Part shown: in pieces, positions 37,246-47,374 of the stretch | How positions within the stretch are numbered: the first letter of the stretch is position 1 | How the letters are laid out: each line of letters starts with the position of its first letter | Assembly: GCA_963556195.1 (NCBI GenBank) | Contig: OY744544.1 | Location: 51,160,825-51,224,824 of the forward strand | Source of the DNA: Sepiola atlantica | Lineage: Eukaryota > Mollusca > Cephalopoda > Sepiida > Sepiolidae | Length of the DNA: 64,000 nt | Direction of reading: 5' to 3' | Made by a program: the position numbers and the translations under genes | The notes under the pieces: model-generated | The model's input: only the letters and a program-made list of their open reading frames with translations | What the model was told of the DNA's origin: nothing | Databases searched by the model: none

Positions 37246-38530
37246 TGTACAGGGCAAGTATAATTAACTTTTAAAATGTTGAAGCTTTAATTGAGATTTG
37301 AAGAATTAAATGTACACTAATAAAATCACACTTAATACCAAAGTTACTAAAATAGCAGACATGTGCAATGATTCTTCTTTGCTCTATCTTCGATATTCGT
37401 AGTTTGATTAACCCCCAATAAAATATATAATATATTATATTTATGATATAAAACCCCCAAAATGAATAAGTAGATTTCGTCTAAATAGTTACCTCAAGTA
37501 AACAGAAAAAATGATGGCAAATTACTAGTTATGCTTACTGATTTTGTGATTTGATTTAGTGATCTAAAACCTTATTTTTAAACTTTATTTTTGAAAAACA
37601 GTTGAAAAGATGTTTGAAAATTAAAACAAATATTTTAATCTATTTGTGACTGTAAAGAAATGCAAAACATTAGGAAGATTTTAAAACTAAAAGTTGGAAC
37701 AAAATGGTGCGCTCAATTAGAGGGATTTAACTATGAGGACAAGTTTAATGTAATTCATACATGTAACACTTTTGTTTTGTTTTTGTAATTAAATTTTAAA
37801 AAACACATGTGTTTTGCATGTAACACAAACAATCAAAATTTGCTTACATGTGCAGTATAGATACATTGTTAAATACAGGCAGATTCTATAGCTGATAAAT
37901 GTCAGCCAAATAATCCACTCCCCTCGAGTTAATGTGATAAAGAGCAATCGCTCATAGATTCTCCTAATTTTGAATGATGCTTTAAGCAAATTATACTTTA
38001 TTTAATTGTACACCTAATTCCTCATTCCTTATTATTCTCTATAAATTGATAATTTTACTTTACATTTTATTCTTTAAATACCAATTCCAGCTTCAATATT
38101 CAAAGAGTGAATTCCAATTGTCCTGTTCTGTTTCAGGTTTTTATTTAAGAATATCATAGCAATACGTTCGCATTTTTCAGTCGAGTCTACTTTTATTTTC
38201 GGAATTGCAGTTTGGGAATGTACAATGGATGTTTATCATAATTTAAAACAGTAACAATAACAAGACCAGGTTCACATTTAGTAACCTATTTGTAACAATT
38301 GCTAAATTAGTTGAACCAATAACCATTTTGACATCACAATAACAACATTATCTAATTCACCAGTTTACTAGCCTGGTATTTTTTACTTATTACCCGCTGA
38401 AAAAAGTTTATTAATTCAAACTTACCTATGTTATCTGCATAAAATCAATAAAAAGACATTCTAACTAACTTCATTATTATACTTTAAAAAACAGGTTAAT
38501 ATATCTAGTATAATTATTTAACCCATTTGC
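37246..38530. other. Very AT-rich stretch, nothing recognised
   Basis: No open frame of interest. Confidence 0.6.
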
Positions 38531-38534
38531 ATTT

Positions 38535-39070
38535 TTGCTCAGCCCTACTACATGATTCAGTACTGTCAATAAGGACAAAGCACAAATGACTATACCCTAA
38601 CCATTACAAAATTAAATTTACAAAAAATGTGTTTATACATTTCTTATTAAGACTTGAAATTTAAAATAACTTCACTTTTTTAGTTTATAAAAAGTAAAAG
38701 TAAATAATTGAATGCATTGAATTTAAACATTTGCATTTTCTTAGCAGCCTTACTACATGAGTAAATACTGATCACAGAGACACACCACAACTGACTATAC
38801 ATTAGTAATACATTTAGAGATTAAGTTTACAAATGAAGTTTAAAAAAAAATATGAGAAAAATAAACATATCTTCACGTTAATAATTAAAATAATATTTCA
38901 GAATATTATTAGAAAGGACATCAGTCTTTTCTGCGCAACCCTACTACATGGTTGGGTACTGCTCATAAAGACGCATTCACAAATGACAATATTTTATTAA
39001 TTAATTTAGAGCTTTACTTAAATAAGTGAAGTTATTAAAACAAGTAAACATGCAAATTAAATAATGCCGT
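38535..39070. repeat. Degenerate ~200-bp tandem repeat, 3 copies
   Basis: The phrase GCNNCCYTACTACATGNNT followed by TACTGNTCANNRNGACNCA and ACAANTGACWATA occurs at about 38541, 38745 and 38936 (spacing about 204 and 192). The rest of each unit is A/T-rich with weaker similarity. Confidence 0.8.
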
Positions 39071-39354
39071 TGCTTAGAACTTATACATTTAACCCTCTAA
39101 AATTCAACTACATTTTCTTCTTATTCTTTAATTCTTCTGTTTGTGGTTCTTTTGTTCTTATTTTAAATAACATTTCTTCTTATTATTTTCAATTATAAGA
39201 TATTAAATTATTAATATGTTAAAATATTTTTAAAATAGAAATATGTATGTTTTTTTCTTATTAGGACTATTAAATGATTTCAGTCTTTTCTTTTTAAAAA
39301 TAATAATTCCATATTCCAATGCAAATTAAATTATTTTTAAAATTTTCAAAATGT

Positions 39355-39850
39355 TCTAAATTTCAAAATTGTAATATTCAGAATAAAATAAAATAAAATA
39401 AAAATATTTTGAATATTTTAATAAGCTTACAATTATTAAAATAATGATATTTCTTTTATTTAAAGATCATATTTTTACATAATAAATATTTTTTTCCTTA
39501 TTAGTTCTATTTAATAATGTTACTATTTTTCTTTTTTGTAAATAGTTCAATATTCTATTTTTTTAAATGTACAACATTTTAGAATTGTAATTTTTAGAAT
39601 AAAGTGAATAAGATAAAAATATGTTGAATATTTTACATTTTCAGAATAAGTTTCAGAATTATGATCCATAATTAACAAATTCTGAGTTTTAAATGAGTTC
39701 AACAATTTTAGAATTATTTCAGAGTAAAGTTAATTATCATAATGATAATTATTAACTTCAGAATGAATTTGTTTTCAGAATTGTAATGTACCTAATGAAG
39801 TAAAATAAGATAAAATATGTTTAATATTTCAAAGTCAGATATTAATAAAT
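39355..39850. repeat. Degenerate AT-rich tandem repeat, 3 copies
   Basis: AGAATTGTAATNTTNAGAAT followed by AAAATAAGATAAAAATATNT and TGAATATTT occurs near 39365, 39583 and 39778. AGAATAAGTTTCAGAATT-type phrases also recur. Spacing is about 200 bp. Confidence 0.7.
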
Positions 39851-40137
39851 ACAGAAAAACTTTGATTTCTAGAATAAGTTAAGAATAAGTTTCAGAATAT
39901 ACAGAAATGTCAATTTCTGAATTTCAAAGAAGGTCAACATTTTTTTAAATTATTTAAAAAATAATCTTAAATATGTTTCCAAATAATAAGATCATAAAAA
40001 CAGGATACATCTCATAGTCTGTTTAACTCACCCAATTGAAATGGGGTTGTCGTTATGGGTATCAAAAGCAACTAAAATGTTATCAACGTTGTTTCTATTT
40101 CCAAATATTTCAGCAGGTGTTCTAATAACCCCATTGC

Positions 40138-40204
<67 letters not shown>
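40138..40204. repeat. (TA)n microsatellite
   Basis: About 30 TA units. The poly-YI frame is read-through. Confidence 0.97.
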
Positions 40205-40209
40205 TTCTT

Positions 40210-40800
40210 TTCAGCATAAATCTTTCTCCTATTCCAACCCTTAGTGAGGTTTCAAGTGCAAGCAGTGTCAGATGTTTTCTTGTTTTTGTCAATTTAAACA
40301 TTTTTCTTTTCTCTTCAACTTACTTGTCCTATACCAGAATTTTTTACGATATTTCTATTGCCTTTATTTTGAATAACTTTGTGTTTCTCATTTCATTATT
40401 CAATTCATCCACAACTTCATTTAAACGCAAAATGCTAACATTTAAATTAAATACATTTCACGCAATTTTGCAGCAACTTTTCAACAGTATCGGAAAATAT
40501 GCATATATTTGAAGAATGCTGATGTCAAAGTGTGATGGGTAGCCAAGTCAAATTTCCCATAAAATATAAACATAGTTGTCTTTGTCTTCTTTTTGTCTCC
40601 TATTACTGTTAAGATCATCATATTTAAAGTATTTCCACAATGATTTTCCACTAATGCCAATTTCTGTTCTTTTAGCATTACATGATGATATTCTAGAAAA
40701 AATATTGATAGGTAGCAACTGCATTACATCATTAAACAATGGAATATTCATTTTACCAAAAGGATGTGCAATTATTGGGGGATCCTAAAAGAGTTCATCC
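40210..40800 (-). pseudogene. Possible degenerate protein-coding remnant, weakly dynein heavy chain-like
   Basis: On the minus strand one frame reads NIPLFNDVMQLL, then FSRISSCNAK and GISGKSLWKYF. This recalls dynein heavy chain AAA modules (LFNxVLxH, RI, GNxLLVGxGGSGKxSLxR). Farther on another stretch reads LNVSILRLNEVVDELNNEMR, like the start of a stalk coiled coil (LNVGLxKIxETVDQVEE). The order fits a dynein, but the P-loop is two residues short and stops and frame changes intervene. It could be a retro-pseudogene or chance resemblance in AT-rich sequence. Confidence 0.25.
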
Positions 40801-40804
40801 AGCA

Positions 40805-41242
40805 TATTGTTAATGAATGTCAGCATCAAATGACAAACCATGATAATTTCATCAATTATGAACAGTCTGGTTGCTTCATATATATATATCGTATTTTATT
40901 TTTGGATGAGAAAATAGAAATTAAGTTGAATTGATAAATTTCATCCAAAATGTGTGCAAAAATCAAATAAAATAAACGAGAAATTAACAGAATTCGTATA
41001 GTATAATTGAACGCCGAACTGAAATGTCTATTTCGTTTCTTCACTTTTTAATTGTAACTATTTAGTAATTTCAAAATTGTTTTAAAGTTTTAAATATAAA
41101 GGATGGAATACATAGGAAGATTCCCCCACACCTCCAAAAACGAAGCAGTTAATTCCATAAAGACGGTCTTATGAAAACCAACACATACTACACACATAAA
41201 TTCCAATAATTTAAACATGTCTAGTCAAAAAAGATTTTTTTT
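40805..41242. other. AT-rich stretch, nothing recognised
   Basis: No feature recognised. Confidence 0.55.
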
Positions 41243-41271
41243 ATTGCTCCTTAACCTTTTGGCTAAGATCA
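41243..41271 (+). ncRNA. U2 snRNA-like 5' fragment (pseudogene)
   Basis: ATTGCTCCTTAACC followed by TTTTGGCTAAGATCA matches the first ~29 nt of U2 snRNA at about 24 positions. All differences are transitions. The downstream U2 sequence (branch-site pairing region) is not recognisable, so it is a truncated, decayed copy. Confidence 0.5.
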
Positions 41272-41529
41272 CAATTCTTTTAACATCAGTAACGGAAGGT
41301 CTCATGTAATTATCTCCCTTGACACTGAAAGTTGTAAAATATTTTTAAACACTATCGTCTTATTTAGTAAAATCTCTAATTAATCGTATAAATAATTACG
41401 AGCAAAATATCATGAATAGATAATAGAATTTGACAATACCAACTATAAATGTATATTACAGAATATTAATTTATTAGAAATTAAAAAGCAATATACAAAT
41501 GTGCAAAAGTAAGCATTTACTGTTTTCCT

Positions 41530-42011
41530 GGGTTTTACTAACTTAGCTTTACTGTAGTTTGCCCTAATCGCATTGTTATGTGCCGCCATCAGTAACGATT
41601 CCGTTTCTCTGTTCAAGTGTAATCTTCTTAGTCATGGCGATATATTTTCGTTGGTTTATGCTCTTGTCAGTCAACTGAAGCGTCAATGTAGTTTTTTCTT
41701 CACACTTTTTTTCTTGTTTTTGTTTGTTTCTGGTTTCGGTGCTTCCCGAGTTGCTCCTTGGAACGGTGTCTCTTGCTGCGGTGATCAGCTTTTCCGTGTT
41801 CTATTTCTAGTTCAAGTTCTATTTCTCCAGCTCATTTTTTAGTCTTCAACACAATCTTCTATACTTACATCACCTCACATCAGGTGGTTTACTCTTAGTG
41901 CTGTATCTGTAAACTTGTCTCCGGCATGATATTTTTGAGTATGTATTTAAGCGGCATCATAACTATTATTAAAAGGTAGTGGGGGTAGGGAGTTCCCTTG
42001 GAAAATGCATC
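41530..42011 (-). mobile_element. R2-like LINE, 3' part (split by the 42-45.8 kb transposon)
   Basis: Reading the minus strand away from the transposon gives RCIFQGNSLPPLPF (the RT motif normally GIFQGDSLSPLLF), HAGDKFTDTALRVNHLM (the run-up to the YxDD catalytic box, which is lost), and much later ESLLMAAHNNAIRANYSKAK, like the C-terminal region before the zinc knuckle of these LINEs. The part between is shortened and closed by stops. It continues the reading of the piece at 45773-47300, showing both belong to one insertion. Confidence 0.75.
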
Positions 42012-42014
42012 TCT
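42012..42014. repeat. Target-site duplication, left copy (TCT)
   Basis: TCT here and TCT at 45770-45772 flank the inverted-repeat transposon. Joining the two LINE pieces with a single TCT restores the expected Q-R-x-I-F-Q-G reading, which supports the assignment. Confidence 0.6.
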
Positions 42015-42400
42015 CAGTCGGGCGGTTTAGCTGGATATTTCAAAAGCATTGTGCATTTTGTGATACAAGCATCGAATTTGACACAAATGTACATTGATAT
42101 ATGGCAAATATCTTCAGTTATTGAGCCACTCAGAATTCACCCTTTATGTCCGCCATATTGAAATTCAAAATGACCGCAATTTGAAACCTACATTTTCGAT
42201 TATATGTGGGTCTAATGCTGCTATTGACTCGATTCTTGTGTCCAGATCTATGTTTTTGGAGGAAAGGAATTCGATGGTTACAATCTGTATTGTGTATCTT
42301 TATGAATTAGCCAACATATTAGATTTCAAAATGAACGCCCCTGTAATTCTACATGTTCGATTACCTATTGGTCAAATATTTCTATAGCACTTGACAAATA
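42015..42400. repeat. Left inverted arm with two ~160-bp subterminal repeats
   Basis: Repeats carry CAAAATGACCGCAATTTG at 42166 and CAAAATGAACGCCCCTG at 42327 (161 bp apart), each followed by a CTACATTTTCGATTA-like block; the first also has GCTATTGACTCGATTCTTGT. These match, in reverse orientation, the units of the right arm. Confidence 0.85.
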
Positions 42401-42994
42401 AAAACTCCATTTCTCAAAATGACATACTTTATTACAGTACTCCACTTAATTCATAAACGATGAATATTCATCATCATGTATTTTTGACAAGACAACATTT
42501 TACTCAAAGTCTGTGAAATAAAAATTGTTTTGACAAGTTTGACTTATTGATTAGATGCTGTGTTGTTCTAGGTTTGATATGCCACCTTTCATAAAAGATT
42601 TGGTTGATTAGTCTTCTTCATTCCTTCAATAAATATCACAAAATGATCAATTCAGGGTTACGTCTGAATATCCACAAAATAATGTGAACATTAACACAAA
42701 ACAACGTAAACTTCTCAAAAGTAGCTTTCTCTGTATTACTCTAAAGAAAAATATCAATTTACTTCAACTACTAATTTTGAGTTTCATACTTTTGATATGT
42801 GTCTTACGTCATTAAATATCTAAGTTAAAATTCTGACATGCTATTGTGTAATATATAAGGTTATGTGCGTACTGACATTCTACAATGGTCTGGTATTTTA
42901 AGCTATATATTCATCGGTACTCAAGATATGTGTACATAAACAGTGTCATGTTAAACAGTTCAGCACTGCCACAATCAACTAAATGTTGTGAACC
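42401..42994. other. AT-rich spacer between left arm and gene remnant
   Basis: No coding or repeat feature recognised. Lies inside the transposon, downstream of the gene. Confidence 0.6.
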
Positions 42995-44925
42995 ATCTTC
43001 ATGCGAAGTCCCCTAAACACACAGAGAAGGATGTGCACTTAAGAGCTGCCTTATTGCACTTTCAGCGTCTCACAACCCCCTTTTTGGCACTTGCTAGAAA
43101 CCAGCTCAAAGCAGGTATTAGCTGCCTCAGGTAGCCTGGTCCAGTATAGTGTGTATTGCCCTCCAATCATAAACCAACCCCAGTTGGTTAGTGGTTGGAG
43201 TTCTGGTGCTGGCATCAGTATCTGACCCAACACATGTCCACCTTGATATACTGCTTCCTTGGCATGTTCCTCTAAAGTTGCCTTCGTTGGAGAAATCAGC
43301 TGCACATAGCTTTTCTTTGCGAAAAGTTTCCTTCTGGCCTTGCCATTGTCCGTTCATTTGCTGGTTCGATCATACAACAGCATCACGAACCTCTCGATGA
43401 TGCACATTGCATCATTGGGTATGTCACTTGATGTGGAAGACAGCTGCATCAGCGTCCCAGTTCACTCTGGCAGTACTGTCCATATTGTCCATGCCGTTAT
43501 CTTGCCATGTCTAGCAAAGCCTGACACAGTATCGCATCCAGTTATAGCGTGGAGCATTGGCAGTGCACGAGCCTTCTCTAGTCCCAGACCAGCTGCTATT
43601 TCATTTGCTGCTAGGTATCGGGACTTGGGCATGTTCCGAATGCTAGCCATAGTTTGTCTTCTGGTTGTAATTCCTGTATCACGGACACTGTCAGCACAAC
43701 AACATCGATGTCTACAGTCCGGATGACTCGTGAATGGTGTCCGTACTTAACTGCATGAGATGCATGTCACGACTTCGCTTGTGTTTGACGCTGTTGAACT
43801 TCAGTATCTGGGCCGCGGTAATAGCTGCAGAGTTAGTGTCTTCCTTCTGGTCTTTGATGCTGGGTCCCTCGGGAATCATGCTGACTAGTGCAAGCAGCAA
43901 CGGTAACACATATTCTTCTTGACATCTTTCAGGGAATCCTGTGAAGGGCTTGGTTTCTCCAAACATATGACGGCGAACAATGTGTGCAAGCAGCAACGGT
44001 GGCACATATTTTTCTTGACATCTTTCATGGAATCCTGTGAAGGGCTTGGTTTCTCCAAACATATGACGGCGAACAATGTGTGCAGCACGTGCAAGATGGA
44101 CTGCATCACTATCACTGTCTAGTTCTAAGGCTTTGTCAATAGCAGCACAGAGATCTTCTTCAAATGCCATCAATATGTATCTCCCCTTGGTGTGTGCTTG
44201 AATGTCAGGAAACTAAGATAGCAGTCTCTGTTTCAGTCATGTGGAGTGGACTCTCGTATCGAGCTGCACTCCGAACTGTTCCATTCTCGCCTGATATAGG
44301 TGGACAAGATCGGCCAATCTAAATACTGGTGCTGTCTCCTCATCTTGTCTTGTTTCTTCAATGTATAGGGCGAGATCAGCAAAGACTACTTCCGACATTA
44401 CTCTCTCTTTGTCGGAGTCCTGTGGTCCTGTCGATTGGACCGATCTCACGCGGTTGTAACGTCTTACCAAGCACTGCAGGTGATAATGGACGTCCAACGC
44501 AACCATGTCCCCACCACTTAGTCCCCGCAGGTTATCCACAGAATAAACAAGTTTCTGGAACCTTCTCTGTACGCTAACGTGAATGCGCCCTGGTGCGTTT
44601 GCATGAAGATTGTTCTTCATCGCTCCGACCTTCCTTCTTGAGTGCTCATTTCTGTGCTCTCTGTAGTTTGTTGTTGTTGAATTGGGACATGCACGTATGG
44701 TGATATTGTGCTCTGTGTGCAACCATAGAAGCTTAAATGCCATGGCCATAATCAAGTCTTTCCAATTGGAGTGATCCTGGAAGCTCTCCAAGTTCATTAA
44801 ATTTGATCAAGTTCTCTGCGAGGGAACTGTATCCACTACCAATGTATTTTCTCTTAGATTTTTCAGGTTTGGTTAATGTCTTCATACATGTATCACGATG
44901 AACCTGAAAAAGGCACAATGCATCA
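42995..44925 (-). pseudogene. Broken transposon gene of the HAxTGCDT / Cys-rich multi-copy family
   Basis: Read on the minus strand in order: GSGYSSLAENLIKFNELGEL; GHGI*ASMVAHRAQYHHTC and FNNNKLQRAQ; after a frame change, GLSGGDMVALDVHYHLQCL; VFADLALYIEE; FPDIQAHTKGRYILMAFEED; HLARAAHIVRRHMFGETKPF; ILKFNSVKH; then, after a large deletion, ALPMLHAITGCDTVSGFARH; CIIERFVMLLYDRTS; LFAKKSYVQLISPTKA; NWGW; TRLPEAANTCFELVSSKC. I know this block order from large, lineage-expanded, unnamed protein families of molluscs and cnidarians, usually 1000 residues or more. In-frame stops include 44733, 44237, 44213, 43712, 43462 and 43354. The Cys-rich end continues one frame over (KCNKAALKCTS) to about 43000. 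TTTTTCAG near 44904 could be a 3' splice site. Function unknown; FEN/PIN-type nuclease is a guess. Confidence 0.75.
43889..44080 (-). repeat. 96-bp in-frame tandem duplication inside the pseudogene
   Basis: Units 43889-43984 and 43985-44080 are nearly identical. At protein level AHIVRRHMFGETKPFTGF occurs twice with a 32-residue period. Relatives of this family, as I recall them, have it once, so the duplication is derived and must be recent relative to the other damage. Confidence 0.9.
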
Positions 44926-44991
44926 TTTTTGTAACAATTAATGCCATCATAACTGCTACAACAGTTACACTCTTAAAATTCCGTGCAGACC

Positions 44992-45164
44992 CGGAAAAGG
45001 ATCAGTCGGAGCCAGACTCTATTCTGGATCAAAAATAACTCAGAATAGAGTTAGATTTTACAAAAAAAAGGTCAAATCTGACCCAATAATGTCTATATTT
45101 ATTATACCTTATTCTGTGTCATTTTTACCCGAAATAGAGTTTGCCCCTAACTGATCCTTTTCCG
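44992..45164. mobile_element. 173-bp fold-back element nested in the transposon
   Basis: CGGAAAAGGATCAGTCGGAG at the left mirrors CTAACTGATCCTTTTCCG at the right. The similarity continues inward through AACTCTATT, CAAAAATAAC/GTTATTTTTG-like and AGAATA blocks, giving arms of about 70 bp. There is no coding capacity. It lies between the gene and the right arm, so it inserted after the host transposon. Confidence 0.8.
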
Positions 45165-45189
45165 TTCATTGCATATGCCAACAAAATTA

Positions 45190-45769
45190 TAAAGATTCGC
45201 AATGCAGCTTGTTACCATTGGATCCCTTGCCCCCAATCATACATTTAGACACAAGAATCAAGTCAATAGCGCTATTACACCCAAAGGTAATCGCAAATGT
45301 AGATTTATAATGGTGGCCATTTTGAAATCCAACATGGTGGCTCATTGCTTAAAGATACAAAATGTAGATTGTAATCATTGGATTCGTTGCCCCCCCCCCC
45401 TCAAATACATTTGGACACCAGAATCGAGTCAAAAGCAGCATTAGACCTACTGATAATCGAAAATGAAGATTTCAAATAGCGGCCATTTTGTAATCCAATA
45501 TGGCGGCTAAGTGGTAAATCATACGCAATGCATATTGTTAACATTTGATTCCTTACTATCAGAAACCTACATTTAGTCACCAGAATCGAGTCAATAGCAA
45601 ATGTAGATTTCAAATGGCGGCCATTTTTAATTCTAATATTGCGGACATGAAAAGAGAATATCGAGTGGCTCAATATGTGAAAATGTTTGCCATATGTCAA
45701 TGTACATTTGTGCCAAAGTTAGTACTTTTATCACAAGATGCACAATAGGTTAGCTATGCTGCCCAACTA
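45190..45769. repeat. Right inverted arm with three subterminal repeats
   Basis: Units centre on TGGTGGCCATTTTGAAATCC (45311), AGCGGCCATTTTGTAATCC (45478) and GGCGGCCATTTTTAATTC (45616), spaced about 166 and 138 bp. Each has CAAATGTAGA/AAATGAAGA and GAATCRAGTCAAWAGC blocks. A run of about 10 C at 45390-45400 is a local expansion. Confidence 0.85.
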
Positions 45770-45772
45770 TCT
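45770..45772. repeat. Target-site duplication, right copy (TCT)
   Basis: Partner of 42012-42014. Confidence 0.6.
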
Positions 45773-47300
45773 GTATTTTTTATCTCAGTCAGGTGCTGTT
45801 CTCTGGCTGTCAGTTTTAGTCTCGATGTTTCAATCGGATAAGATTGATAATCTTGTCGGGTATCTTGTATATTCTTAAACATTCAATTGTCCATGCTTGC
45901 GGGATTCTGTTGTAAGCTTTTTTGTAGTCAATCAATGTCATGGATATGTTCTTTTTCTTCTTATTATCCCCTTCAGGATCTTTTAATCTATGTATGGCAG
46001 ATCGTGCATCCCTTTTTTACATTTTCATCATCCTTTTTGTTCTTTGGGGAGTAGTCTACGATTGTTCAGGGATTGGTATATTAGTTCTCTCAGTTGTGCC
46101 GTTAAGATTGATCACATTGTTGGTAAACACGTTATTGGTCGGTAGTTGCTTGGGATCATCCCTTGTTTGGCATCTTTTTGTATAAACGTTTTCCTTCCTT
46201 TGGTGATCCAGTCTAGTACGTCTATTTTGAAACTACATCCTCTCAGTTTCTGCGCTAACCTTTCGGTCGTGAATTTTTAAAACCAGTATTTTACATGTAT
46301 TCCATCGTGGTTTTCTAGTTTGCCATTTTCCTTAGGTTTGAGTTAATCGTTTCTTCATTAATTTCTGTTTGTGTTCATTCTTCAATTTCCAGTAGTTCAC
46401 TTTTAGTGTTTTACAATCACTTGGCAGTTTTGTTGTGTTTTTAGGCTTTTCCCATATCTTCCTCAAAAAGTGTTTTGTCCCTTTCAGGTCAGGTTGTTCT
46501 GTTATTGTTCGTTCTCCGTTCACGCTTTTGTAAAACTGGCTTTCATTGTTTTCAAAGTTCCTGCTCTCTTATTGCTGTTCAGATTTATATCTACATCGTC
46601 TCAGATTTCCTCTTATTGCTGCTAACTGGGATTTTTGTTTTCCTCAGACATGGTTCCTTTGATGTTTTCCGCTTCTATTGCTTCTTCCTCAGTGAGTTCT
46701 GTGGTTTCATAATCTTCGCTCTCTTAAGTTTCAGTGTTTATCTTTTGTCCCTCTTCTTCCTTGGTGTTTTCGTCAGGTGGTGTTTCTTGATCTCTCGCGC
46801 TAGTAATGTTTGGTTTGCTTTCCGTTAATTTTATCTCCGAGAACCACCCTCTCTTGAGTATATTCCTTGCTTTACCTGCTATCCTCTGTTTTGTTGCATG
46901 ATAGTCAGTAGAAATGCCTCATAGATCTTTCATTCATTTACGGTATCCGCTTACAGTAAGGTGGCGGCTTTTGTAGTAGCATTCTCTTTTGTGGTGCATT
47001 TCTTTCTATGCCTTTCTGGTTTGCTCTTTTCATTCATGCTTTCTTGTATGTTGTCTGTTTCCTTGTTATACCTGGCATTAGAGAGGTTACTTACCTGTAT
47101 TTTGTCCGTGATCTTGATTCTGAAATTAAAGTAGTCAATATTCGCAGGATGTTTGACCATGTTTGTCATCAAGGGAGAACCTGCCATCAATATCTTTCTT
47201 CTGAGTCCCACAGCGTTTATTTGTTTTTGTAAACATTTTTCACGGTGTTGTGTTTGTGGCACACCAAACCCAGGCTTAGTTTACCTGTGATCCTGTCAAA
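45773..47300 (-). mobile_element. R2-like LINE, 5' and middle part of reverse transcriptase
   Basis: Minus-strand reading, from high to low coordinates: a weakly conserved upstream part (MPQTQHREKCLQKQINAV), LKGTKHFLRKIWEKP at 46490-46440, DAKQGMIPSNYRPITCLPTM near 46160-46105, RRLLPKEQKG, then MTLIDYKKAYNRIPQAW at 45940-45893 with LRIYKIPDKIINLI, and LKLTARE...EIK where the transposon cuts it. The SNYRPITCLP and IDYxKAxDxxPxxW boxes are RT motifs shared by elements annotated as R2-type. It is shifted and stop-ridden. Plus-strand open frames over 45940-46828 are shadows. Confidence 0.75.
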
Positions 47301-47370
47301 CGGAAAGTGTTCCTCTTATTTTCATGATGCTCAAGGTGCACTATCATACATATGTGGCATTTGCGAAAAA

Positions 47371-47374
47371 TATA

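Larger units (their letters stand above)
42015..45769 (-). mobile_element. 3.75-kb inverted-repeat DNA transposon (Academ-like?) inserted in a LINE
   Basis: Ends are CAGTCGGGCGGTTTAGCTGG at the left and, reversed, TAGTTGGGCAGCATAGCTAA at the right. Inside the ends both arms carry the same blocks in mirrored order (TGTGCATYTTGTGAT, GACACAAATGTACATTGA, ATATGGCAAA, TTGAGCCACTC) and then ~160-bp repeats. A minus-strand pseudogene fills most of the middle. The interrupted LINE reading frame defines the boundaries and a 3-bp TCT duplication. Known eukaryotic DNA transposons of the Academ superfamily also make 3-4 bp duplications and have been reported to encode an XPG/FEN-like nuclease; the HAxTGCDT motif of the gene here resembles a FEN helix-hairpin, so Academ is my leading guess. 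That link is inference. The copy is dead: at least seven stops, frame changes and a large internal deletion. Confidence 0.75.

Noticed and set aside
43051..44918. Several short plus- and minus-strand genes
   Set aside because: They are pieces and shadows of one minus-strand transposon pseudogene interrupted by stops and frame changes.
45940..47232. Plus-strand 74-117-codon frames rich in F, L and S
   Set aside because: The opposite strand carries R2-type reverse transcriptase motifs, so these are shadows.
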